Below, one piece after another: positions 1-6,837 of a DNA stretch of 44,821 bases (the stretch's first letter is position 1; each line of letters starts with the position of its first letter). The DNA is taken from contig JAJDDT010000037.1 of assembly GCA_029260165.1 (NCBI GenBank), forward strand, positions 1 to 44,821, in the 5' to 3' direction. Below the pieces are notes generated by a model. That model saw nothing but the letters and a program-made list of their open reading frames with translations, did not search any database and was not told where the DNA came from. Made by a program: the position numbers and the translations under genes. This DNA comes from Phycisphaerae bacterium. Lineage in GTDB: Bacteria > Planctomycetota > Phycisphaerae > UBA1845.

Positions 1-294
1 GAGTAGCATGGCCAACTGCGTTGAATCAATCTGTATGCACGCCTCTTGCGAAGCAATCACTTCGAACGTCCCTGCTTCGAGAAGTTTGTAATACAGCCAA
101 TAGCCACTGCCGTCGAAATGGAGGAATTTGATCCTGTCGCGACGACGATTCACGAATAAGTACAGACTGCCGTCCAACGGATCAGCCCCGAACGCGCCGC
201 GCACGATGCCGGATAGCCCATCAAACCCCTTGCGCATGTCGGTGGGCTGCGTACAGAGAAAGATTGATACGGAAGATGGAACACTCAGCATCAT
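1..294 (-). CDS. tnpB: IS66 family accessory protein TnpB (partial)
   Basis: This is the N-terminal 98 residues of the IS66 Orf2/TnpB protein; the reading frame runs off the window start. It starts MMLSVPSS and contains the family pattern CTQPTDMRKGFDGL, then GxxxxDPLDGSLYLFVNRRRDRIKFL, then YWLYYKLLEAGTF. The ATG at 294 overlaps the tnpA stop in an ATGA, the usual arrangement for coupled IS66 accessory genes. TnpB is needed with TnpA and the DDE transposase TnpC for transposition in IS66 elements; its biochemical role is not well defined. No frame disruption is seen in the visible part. Confidence 0.9.
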   Translation of the reverse strand, partial: MMLSVPSSVSIFLCTQPTDMRKGFDGLSGIVRGAFGADPLDGSLYLFVNRRRDRIKFLHFDGSGYWLYYKLLEAGTFEVIASQEACIQIDSTQLAMLL

Positions 295-812
295 GACGCA
301 CCGTCGTGCTCGTGATGAATTCGGCACCCGGTCGACGAGCATGCGACGGCCGCCTCGCTTCGATCGATCCGCGTCGCTTCCGCCACGACCGCGCGGATGG
401 CATCAAGTTGACTCGCCGCCACTTCGATCTGCGTTCCGCCCGGCAAGCGAATGACCACCCCGGACGTGGCCGGCAACACCGTCACTGGCTGGAAGACGGC
501 GCGATCTTCGCAGCGCGCGTTGCGATCGTATTCGCTGAGGCCGTGCGATTGGGTTGGGCCACGAGCTTTGCCGTCGTGAGCTTTAGCGTCGCGTGCGTTA
601 ATGCTTTGCGTTTTGACACAGTCGCTGCGTGATTTCGCACGCGCGGCTTGCCGTCGCGTCTGCGGCCCGAGTTTCTTCTGCCAATAATAGAACGAGGCTT
701 CGGACACACCCTCGACGGCACAGAACCGCACGACCGTTAATCCGGAATCCCCGAAACGCAGGAATCGCCCCTGCCACAACGCGAGCCTTTTCGGATCAGT
801 CGAACAAGCCAT
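291..812 (-). CDS. tnpA: IS66 family accessory protein TnpA
   Basis: A 173-residue protein with the helix-turn-helix pattern of IS66 TnpA near the N-terminus (SGLTVVRFCAVEGVSEASF followed by YYWQKKLG) and the conserved C-terminal segment IRLPGGTQIEVAASQLDAI. TnpA is an accessory DNA-binding protein of the element. I chose the ATG at 812 because AGGAGG sits six bases upstream; the frame is open to an earlier ATG at 833. The middle, about residues 55-105, is low-complexity and charged. The gene is intact and overlaps tnpB by four bases, so the element may still be complete if tnpC is present to the left of the window. Confidence 0.88.
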   Translation of the reverse strand: MACSTDPKRLALWQGRFLRFGDSGLTVVRFCAVEGVSEASFYYWQKKLGPQTRRQAARAKSRSDCVKTQSINARDAKAHDGKARGPTQSHGLSEYDRNARCEDRAVFQPVTVLPATSGVVIRLPGGTQIEVAASQLDAIRAVVAEATRIDRSEAAVACSSTGCRIHHEHDGAS

Positions 813-884
813 GCCGGACCTCCTGGCCATCAAACCCCGTCAATCAACACCCGAGCAAGGATAGCCGACCCGTCAAGAATGGTT

Positions 885-899
885 TTGATGGGCGCTTAC
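885..899. repeat. IS66 terminal end
   Basis: The outer tip of the element, reading GTAAGCGCCCATCAA inward on the minus strand. GTAAGCG at the tip is characteristic of IS66 inverted repeats. The matching repeat is beyond the window start. Confidence 0.7.
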
Positions 900-917
900 G
901 TTGCATCCAACCGGTAA

Positions 918-1049
918 TCGCCGACGTCGCCGGACGGCACGAAGAAGCATTTCATGGCGACGGCACGGATCGACACGCCGGTTGAGGTCGAATACTACCG
1001 CCACGGCGGCATCCTCCAATACGTCCTGCGAAACCTGGCAAAGTCGTGA
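918..1049 (+). pseudogene. aconitate hydratase C-terminal remnant, copy 1
   Basis: A plus-strand frame opens after a stop at 915-917 and ends with TGA at 1047-1049. Its 43 codons include [20 protein letters not shown] and [16 protein letters not shown]. These match the extreme C-terminus of AcnA-type aconitases, where [11 protein letters not shown] and GGILQYVLR are highly conserved. No start codon and none of the iron-sulfur or catalytic domains are present, so this is a remnant. Its last part is duplicated at 3845-3910. The IS66 end lies 18 bases upstream, which suggests that insertion or recombination removed the rest of the gene. Family assignment is from motif recognition only. Confidence 0.7.
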
Positions 1050-1099
1050 CGCCTCGCGACCCAAGCACCCCGAAGGCAACGCGTGTGTCCCCCGAACTC
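984..1099 (+). repeat. 116-bp direct repeat, copy 1
   Basis: Identical to 3845-3960 except for one base (1046 g against 3907 a), with no gaps. It covers the last 21 sense codons and the stop of the aconitase remnant plus 50 bases downstream. The two copies flank the Cys-rich protein gene at 1293-3593. A separate 24-bp match with one mismatch, 900-923 and 3781-3804, lies upstream of each copy. Confidence 0.95.
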
Positions 1100-1171
1100 G
1101 CCGCACATATCCTGCTGAAGAGCCCATTATCCAGTTAGCGATAAATATATGGACAATATCGTGTAAGTTCC

Positions 1172-1201
1172 TTGACATCGAGCGATGCGGGTAGCTATGC
1201 T
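1172..1201 (+). promoter_or_regulatory. putative sigma-70 promoter of the Cys-rich protein gene
   Basis: TTGACA at 1172-1177 and TATGCT at 1196-1201 are separated by 18 bases. The -35 box is a perfect consensus match and the -10 box matches four of six. Transcription would start near 1208 and leave a leader of about 85 bases before the ATG at 1293. Planctomycete promoters are poorly characterised, so this is a pattern match only. Confidence 0.45.
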
Positions 1202-1292
1202 CGGTGCTGCGCTGCCTAGGCTGAGTACCGTTACGCAGGGGTGGTTCCTTTCGGCCGGGGTGTAGATGCAAACCGAAACAGAGGAGTGGGAA

Positions 1293-3593
1293 ATGACCGC
1301 AGTTTGTTCGCGAAAAGCGTACCACGGCGTGTTGACCGGTGTCTTTGTCATGGCCTTCATGGGCGGTACGACCAGTGCACAGCTGATTACCGGCGCTTGC
1401 TGCAATTCGAACGGTACATGCAGTAACGGCGTGACCGCCATCGGTTGCATCTTCAGTGATGGGATTTTTCAGGGAGAAAACTCACTTTGCAGCAATACAG
1501 ACTGCCGGGGTGCCTGCTGTCTCGGGTCTTCCTGCGTCAACGATCACACCTCTGCCTCATGCAATGGCATACCGCTGGGGCGGTTCAAGGGGCCGCAGAC
1601 GAGTTGTAGCCAGGTCGCCTGCACGGGGGCGTGCTGTAGTCAGTTCGGCGAATGCGTAAATAGCACAACATCGCTGAATTGCAGCCTATTTGCGGGAAAC
1701 TACCTCGGGGACGGATCGACTTGCGATGAGAGCACCTGTGTCGGCGCCTGCTGCTTTCTCCCCCTCATGGGCAGTTGCACGGTGACAACCGATAACGAAT
1801 GTGCCTTTTCTTCGGGCAGCTACCAGGGTAATGGAAGTGATTGCTCCGCGTGCGACGGGGCATGTTGCCTTGACGACGGATCGTGTTACGAAACTACGTC
1901 GATTTCCTGCACGGGGTTCTTCGGTGCCGGCGGCAGTTTTCAGGGTAGGGGAACCGACTGCGACACTGTCACCTGTGCACCGGCCGGGGCTTGTTGCTTT
2001 GATGGCGAAGCTTGCCAAACTCTCACAGAAGCAGCGTGCTCTGAGGCGTCGGGAGAGTACCAGGGAGACGGAACAACGTGCCAGGAAACCTGCTCGGGAG
2101 CATGCTGCCTAACCGACGGGCAATGCCTGGATCGAGTGTTTTCCGCCCTTTGTGATGGGCTGCAGGGATCCTATCAGGGCGATCGGTCGACCTGCGCCGA
2201 ATCATGCGCGGGTGCCTGCTGCCTGCCCGACGACGAATGTCTGTCGGGTCTCACCGCTCATACCTGCCTGACATCCCTCGGTGGGCGTTACCAGGGCAAC
2301 GGCACAGAGTGCGACGGCGGAGCGTGCCCCTTCTTCAGTTGTCCAGGTGATGGGGAATGTTGCCTGGCGAACGGAACGTCGGGCTGCCTCAACAGAAGTT
2401 GCTGTGAGTCCGTCTGCAACATTGCACCCACATGCTGCATCGATGGTTGGACCCAGTTCTGCGCGAATATTGCGGAGGATGTGTGTGGGAATCGCTGCAC
2501 GGCCACGGGTGCCTGCTGTCAGTCCACCGGTGGTTGCGCAGATGGCAGGACGGCTGTTGGTTGCGATCAAACCGGTGGCATTTGGATAGGTCCCGGCTCG
2601 ACCTGCCAGTTCTCCATTTGCCGATACGGCGCCTGTTGCGTGGGAGGCGGCGAGTGCATCGATCGCTTCAACCCCATCAGCTGCATTCTGAGGCATGGAC
2701 AGTATTTCGGCGACGGGAGCATTTGCGTCGATTCGTTCTGCCCGAATTGTCCGGGGCTGGGAAATTGCTGCGAAGCCAACGGCTCGATCAGTTGTGTGAA
2801 CCAGGACTGCTGCGAGACCGTTTGCAGCAAGGATGACTACTGCTGCGATACCGAGTGGGACGGCATCTGCGCGGATGAGGCGGCGCAGCTTTGCGGCAGC
2901 GCTGCTGGCACCTACTGCGTAATTCAGGGATCGTGCTGTTTGCCCAACGCTACATGCGCTGAAGGGATGACGCAGGGCGATTGCGAAGCTGCCAGGGGAC
3001 GCTTCAACGGTGCCGGCAGTCAATGCTTCCTGACGAACTGCGAGTTTGGCGCGTGCTGCGGCGATGAGGGAGTTTGCCTGAACGACGTCAATCGCCTTTC
3101 ATGTTTGGTCAACTTCGGGAGTTTTCTGGGCCACGCCAGCAACTGCGTCGAGGCATCTTGCCCGGAATGTGCGGGCGATGGAGATTGTTGTGCAGCCAAC
3201 GGCAGCCCAGGTTGCAGTGATGCGTTGTGCTGCCACCGCGTGACGAACATCGCTCCCGATTGCGGATTTGGTGATTGGGACGAGACTTGCGCCGAACTGG
3301 CTGGCTGGGTCTGCGGATCCGGAGACCGAACCTATTGCGAAAGTTGCCCCGGGCAGGGTGATTGCTGCACAGGCAACGGTACGCCTGGATGCGAAACCGA
3401 AGCTTGCTGTGCCAACGTTTGCGCGGTGGACCCGGCATGCTGCACGACAGGATGGGACGATCTTTGCGCCATCAAGGCGTCACACCTGTGCGACAATTGC
3501 GGATGCCCGGATGTCGGTGACGTTGACGGTGACTGCGACGTCGACTTGCACGATTACTCGGTCATCCAGGACGCGTTTACGGGGCCGAGGTGA
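1293..3593 (+). CDS. secreted Cys-rich repeat protein with C-terminal half dockerin
   Basis: 766 residues. A signal peptide is clear at 1-30 (hydrophobic VLTGVFVMAFMGG, then TTSAQ). The body consists of about twelve units opening with GACC or GSCC, each with a QGDG/GNGT-like turn and closing cysteines. Interleaved are four units of a second family with CCxxNGxxxC, a CCxxVC pair and a WDxxCA segment. The last residues, GDVDGDCDVDLHDYSVIQ then AFTG, have D at loop positions 1, 3, 5, 9 and 12, as in one dockerin calcium loop; the second loop of a full dockerin is missing. GAGGAG lies six bases before the chosen ATG; an upstream in-frame ATG at 1266 would bury the signal peptide. The very high cysteine content implies a disulfide-rich extracellular protein. 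Biochemical function is unknown; a structural or adhesive surface role is inferred. Confidence 0.85.
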   Translation: MTAVCSRKAYHGVLTGVFVMAFMGGTTSAQLITGACCNSNGTCSNGVTAIGCIFSDGIFQGENSLCSNTDCRGACCLGSSCVNDHTSASCNGIPLGRFKGPQTSCSQVACTGACCSQFGECVNSTTSLNCSLFAGNYLGDGSTCDESTCVGACCFLPLMGSCTVTTDNECAFSSGSYQGNGSDCSACDGACCLDDGSCYETTSISCTGFFGAGGSFQGRGTDCDTVTCAPAGACCFDGEACQTLTEAACSEASGEYQGDGTTCQETCSGACCLTDGQCLDRVFSALCDGLQGSYQGDRSTCAESCAGACCLPDDECLSGLTAHTCLTSLGGRYQGNGTECDGGACPFFSCPGDGECCLANGTSGCLNRSCCESVCNIAPTCCIDGWTQFCANIAEDVCGNRCTATGACCQSTGGCADGRTAVGCDQTGGIWIGPGSTCQFSICRYGACCVGGGECIDRFNPISCILRHGQYFGDGSICVDSFCPNCPGLGNCCEANGSISCVNQDCCETVCSKDDYCCDTEWDGICADEAAQLCGSAAGTYCVIQGSCCLPNATCAEGMTQGDCEAARGRFNGAGSQCFLTNCEFGACCGDEGVCLNDVNRLSCLVNFGSFLGHASNCVEASCPECAGDGDCCAANGSPGCSDALCCHRVTNIAPDCGFGDWDETCAELAGWVCGSGDRTYCESCPGQGDCCTGNGTPGCETEACCANVCAVDPACCTTGWDDLCAIKASHLCDNCGCPDVGDVDGDCDVDLHDYSVIQDAFTGPR

Positions 3594-3637
3594 GGGAGTT
3601 CCTCGGACACACAAGAACCGCATAGAGCCAACGGGTA

Positions 3638-3844
3638 TCAATCCGTGGCGCGAACGTACCGAATCGTGCCTGTTTCAGGCCCCGCTCCTTCGTACATCGT
3701 GCCGGGTTTCTCCATCACGCGGATGGACGGCTTCAGGTGGGGACAGGTGTCCGACGTCAAAATCCGCACGCCCGACTGACGTTGCATCCAACCGGTCATC
3801 GCCGTCATCGCTTCCGTGACGTATCCGGATTTCTGAAACGCGTC
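3638..3844 (-). pseudogene. unidentified gene fragment, C-terminal part
   Basis: The minus strand carries about 68 codons that read like real coding sequence (AMTAMTGWMQRQSGVRI, TSDTCPHLKPSIRVMEKPG, GTIRYVRATD) and end at TGA 3640-3638. The frame continues upstream only into the antisense of the aconitase-tail repeat, so it is cut at the repeat boundary near 3844. A short piece of the same coding sequence (AITGWMQR) recurs at 900-923, between the IS66 end and copy 1 of the repeat. I do not recognise the protein family. It looks like debris from a recombination event. Confidence 0.4.
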
Positions 3845-3910
3845 GAGGTCGAATACTACCGCCACGGCGGCATCCTCCAATACGTCCTGCGAAACCTGGC
3901 AAAGTCATGA
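3845..3910 (+). pseudogene. aconitate hydratase C-terminal remnant, copy 2
   Basis: Twenty-one codons plus TGA, identical in protein to the end of copy 1 ([18 protein letters not shown]). The upstream half seen in copy 1, with RIDTPVEV, is replaced here by unrelated sequence. It cannot encode a functional enzyme. Confidence 0.65.
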
Positions 3911-3960
3911 CGCCTCGCGACCCAAGCACCCCGAAGGCAACGCGTGTGTCCCCCGAACTC
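3845..3960 (+). repeat. 116-bp direct repeat, copy 2
   Basis: Second copy of the repeat at 984-1099, 115 of 116 bases identical. It sits between the Cys-rich protein gene and the protease gene. The rest of the gap, 3961-4151, shows no convincing gene; it probably holds the leader of the protease gene, but I see no clear promoter. Confidence 0.95.
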
Positions 3961-4151
3961 CCGACTCGCCCTCCCGCGAAGACTCCGCCGGAAGTATCAC
4001 GGAACCGGCCTCGCGGGGTTATCGGGTCCGAACGACTGCGCTTGAACCGAGGGGGGTTTCCGGGCACAATGGGCGGTCTCAGGTTCGACGGGGTGTGGTC
4101 CCTGTAAGCCGGGCCTGTCAATGGTGATAAGACGAGATTGGGGTGAATCAT

Positions 4152-6779
4152 ATGGTGGCGGGAGTCAGGTATGCGGCCGGGCTTTTGTGTTCGGCCTGGG
4201 ATCGGCGGTTTCTCGTCATCCTCATATCGGTCATTCTGCCCGGGACAGCCTTCGGATATGACGATGGCGAAAAGCCTCGTCGACCCTATATATCAAGCAC
4301 TAAACACGCAAACGACGCTGACACTGATTGGGTCGGCCCCATAGGTCCGATTGCGGTGCCAAACGGGAAATCGAATCGGGCAACTGGCATCGCGACTGTC
4401 AAACCTGTTCCCGCGCAGCCTGCGGCGGCGGGTCCGGTCAGCGTTCTTGTCCACTTCGCTCCGGTCGCGGGAGCTGTGACCCGTCGGGTCGCGGCTGAGC
4501 GGCGGGACGGGGTCCGCACCTGGGCTGCCGGTGTCGGTGGACACATCAAATACGAATATAAGACCGTTCTTACAAATGTCATTAACCTGCGTAACATTCC
4601 ACCGGCCCGACTTCGGGACCTCAGAACGTTACCGGGCGTGGTCAAGGTCGAAGAAGACCGGATCATGCACGCCTACCTCACTGTGAGCACGCCGCTGATT
4701 CGGGCGTTGCAGAGTCAGATCAGCGGGGCCGGACTTTCCGCGGACGGAAGCGGCGTTCGGGTGTGCGTGATTGATACCGGCATCGACACGGACCACATCA
4801 TGTATTCGGCCCGGATCGACACAGCTGCGGGTCGCGATTTCGCGAACAACGACAACAATCCCGAAGACGACAATGGCCACGGTGCGAACGTCGCCGGCAT
4901 CGCGGTGGGCGGCACGGGGATTTCGGATACGCGCTGCGCCGTTTCGACCACGCTGCAGGGAGTCGCCCCCGCTGCGACCCTCATCGGCATCAAGGTGCTG
5001 GATTCGGCAGGGAGTGGGTTCAATTCGGATGTGATCGCGGGAATTGATTATGCGGCGGATCAGACTGCGGCCGGTGGTCGTTGCGATGTGATCAACCTGA
5101 GTCTTGGCGGCGGGGTGTTTGCCGGAACGTGCGACGGTGACAGCTCGGCCATCGCGGTCAACAACGCCGAAGCCAACGGTGTCGTGGTCGTGGCCGCGGC
5201 GGGTAACGAAGCCAACGCCAACGCCATGGGGTCGCCCGCGTGCGCGTCCGGAGCCATCGCGGTTGGGGCAGTGTTCGACAATGATTTTCCCAACTGCGAA
5301 AATCCCGAGTCCAGCTTTGCGTGGTGCGGAAATGCATCATGCACGACGACCTTGTGTACAGATACAAACATTACCCTGGACTCGCTGATCTGCTTCAGCA
5401 ATCGAAGCGACCAACTCGACGTCACCGCACCGGGCTGCGTCGCCACGTCTGCAGGCACTGCTGCAGGGGGAACGACCTTCGCGGGCCAGTGCGGAACCAG
5501 CCAGGCGTCACCCCATGTAGCCGGCTTGGCTGCACTGTTGCTCAGCGTTGATTCAAATCTCACCCCTGCCGACGTTCGTCAACACATCCGCGACGGAGCG
5601 ATTGATATGGGACCGGTCGGTTTCGATATCGGATACGGGTTCGGACGGGTGGACGCGATCAATTCGCTTTCCCTGTTGGCTCCCTGCATGACCAACATCG
5701 ATTGCGACGACGGCGATAGCTGCACGGTCGATGTCTGCACGAGCGGGTCATGCTCCAACACGCCGATGAGTTGCCCCGCCGGCCAGGTTTGCGTCGGGGG
5801 CATCTGCGAAGGGCAGGGGGCGTGCTGTGCAGGTGCCTTTTGCAGTATCGATACCTCGGCGGGCTGCTCTGTTTCGGGTGGAGCCTATCTTGGTGATGGT
5901 ACGGTGTGTGGCAGCGGGACGGCTGGCAGCCCGACGATTTATCAGAACTCACCGGCGGTGATGATCCCTGACGGTGGAGGCGCTGGAAACCCCGTCACCG
6001 ACACGATCATCGTCCCGGACTCGTTTCCCATCGGCGACCTGAATGTGGGGGTCACGATCACGCACACATGGGTGGGCGATCTGACTGTGACGCTGTCCCA
6101 CGGCGGGACTACGGTGACGCTGATTGATCGACCGGGTGTTCCTGCGTCGGGATTCGGATGCGGCGAAAGCAATTTCGCGGGGATCATCCTCGACGACGAA
6201 GGAACAGGCGGCAATATCGAGTCGCAATGTGCCCCCAATCTGACCTCTCCGCCGAACTATACACCAAACAACGCACTCAGCGCGTTTGACGGAATGGATT
6301 CTGCGGGCGACTGGACGATTACGGTCTTTGATAGCGCGACGCCCGATCCCGGAACGTTGGACGCGTGGTCACTTCACATTGATGGACTCGGCTCCAACCC
6401 GTGTACGGCGCAATGTCTGATCAACGCCGATTGCGACGATGGCGTGTTTTGCAACGGGGCTGAAACTTGTTCAGGCGGTTCATGCCAGTCCGGACCGGCC
6501 GTGTGTACCGCCTCGTGCGAGCACTGCGACGAAACAGCGTCAGCCTGCGGGCTTTGCTCCGCCGATCTGGATGGAGACGGAACGATCGGTGCGAACGACA
6601 TCAGTATGTTAACCGGTTGTTTCGGCGATTGTTACGCCCCGACCGACTTCTGTGCGGCTGCCAATGTGGACGGCGATGCAGGCGGATGCGTCGGAACGGG
6701 AGATTACTCGGTACTTGTTGGATGTATGAATCAGGCTTGTGGGGCGTGTTCAAATTGCACCGGCCCGCCCGGGGGTTAA
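4152..6779 (+). CDS. secreted subtilisin-like serine protease with P-domain and dockerin
   Basis: 875 residues from the ATG at 4152; GGGG at 4140-4143 may serve as its ribosome site, and a GTG at 4143 is an alternative start. A signal peptide (LVILISVILPGTAFG) is followed by a propeptide-like region to about 190 (LPGVVKVEEDR). The S8 peptidase domain spans about 200-510 with Asp208 in VIDTGID, His243 in NGHGANVAGI, oxyanion Asn352 in AAAGNEA and Ser450 in GTSQASPHVAG, so the triad is complete. A Cys-rich unit including GACC follows at about 513-590, then a proprotein-convertase P-domain at 593-746 (GDLNVGVTITHTWVGDLTV; GDWTITVFD). A second Cys-rich unit (CDDGVFCNGAETC) and a two-loop dockerin-like domain at 801-869 (ADLDGDGTIGANDISML) end the protein. 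It shares GACC units with the upstream gene and CDDxxFCNG units and the dockerin with the downstream gene. Substrates are unknown. Confidence 0.92.
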   Translation: MVAGVRYAAGLLCSAWDRRFLVILISVILPGTAFGYDDGEKPRRPYISSTKHANDADTDWVGPIGPIAVPNGKSNRATGIATVKPVPAQPAAAGPVSVLVHFAPVAGAVTRRVAAERRDGVRTWAAGVGGHIKYEYKTVLTNVINLRNIPPARLRDLRTLPGVVKVEEDRIMHAYLTVSTPLIRALQSQISGAGLSADGSGVRVCVIDTGIDTDHIMYSARIDTAAGRDFANNDNNPEDDNGHGANVAGIAVGGTGISDTRCAVSTTLQGVAPAATLIGIKVLDSAGSGFNSDVIAGIDYAADQTAAGGRCDVINLSLGGGVFAGTCDGDSSAIAVNNAEANGVVVVAAAGNEANANAMGSPACASGAIAVGAVFDNDFPNCENPESSFAWCGNASCTTTLCTDTNITLDSLICFSNRSDQLDVTAPGCVATSAGTAAGGTTFAGQCGTSQASPHVAGLAALLLSVDSNLTPADVRQHIRDGAIDMGPVGFDIGYGFGRVDAINSLSLLAPCMTNIDCDDGDSCTVDVCTSGSCSNTPMSCPAGQVCVGGICEGQGACCAGAFCSIDTSAGCSVSGGAYLGDGTVCGSGTAGSPTIYQNSPAVMIPDGGGAGNPVTDTIIVPDSFPIGDLNVGVTITHTWVGDLTVTLSHGGTTVTLIDRPGVPASGFGCGESNFAGIILDDEGTGGNIESQCAPNLTSPPNYTPNNALSAFDGMDSAGDWTITVFDSATPDPGTLDAWSLHIDGLGSNPCTAQCLINADCDDGVFCNGAETCSGGSCQSGPAVCTASCEHCDETASACGLCSADLDGDGTIGANDISMLTGCFGDCYAPTDFCAAANVDGDAGGCVGTGDYSVLVGCMNQACGACSNCTGPPGG

Positions 6780-6837
6780 TCAGTGAGGCCAATGTGGCTT
6801 GTGGCACCGCCTTGTTTTTCAGTGAGGAGTAAGAACA

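Larger units (their letters stand above)
1..899 (-). mobile_element. IS66-family insertion sequence (partial, one end in window)
   Basis: Two adjacent minus-strand genes match the IS66 accessory proteins TnpA and TnpB in order and overlap. The element ends at 899, where the plus strand reads ggcgcttac; read inward this is GTAAGCGCC, the start typical of IS66 termini. The transposase gene (tnpC) and the other end lie outside the window, so the target duplication cannot be confirmed. The bases just outside, 900-907 (gttgcatc), would be the 8-bp duplication if IS66 inserted in its usual way. Confidence 0.85.

Noticed and set aside
900-907. Confirmed IS66 target-site duplication
   Set aside because: The other end of the element is outside the window, so the duplicated octamer cannot be verified.
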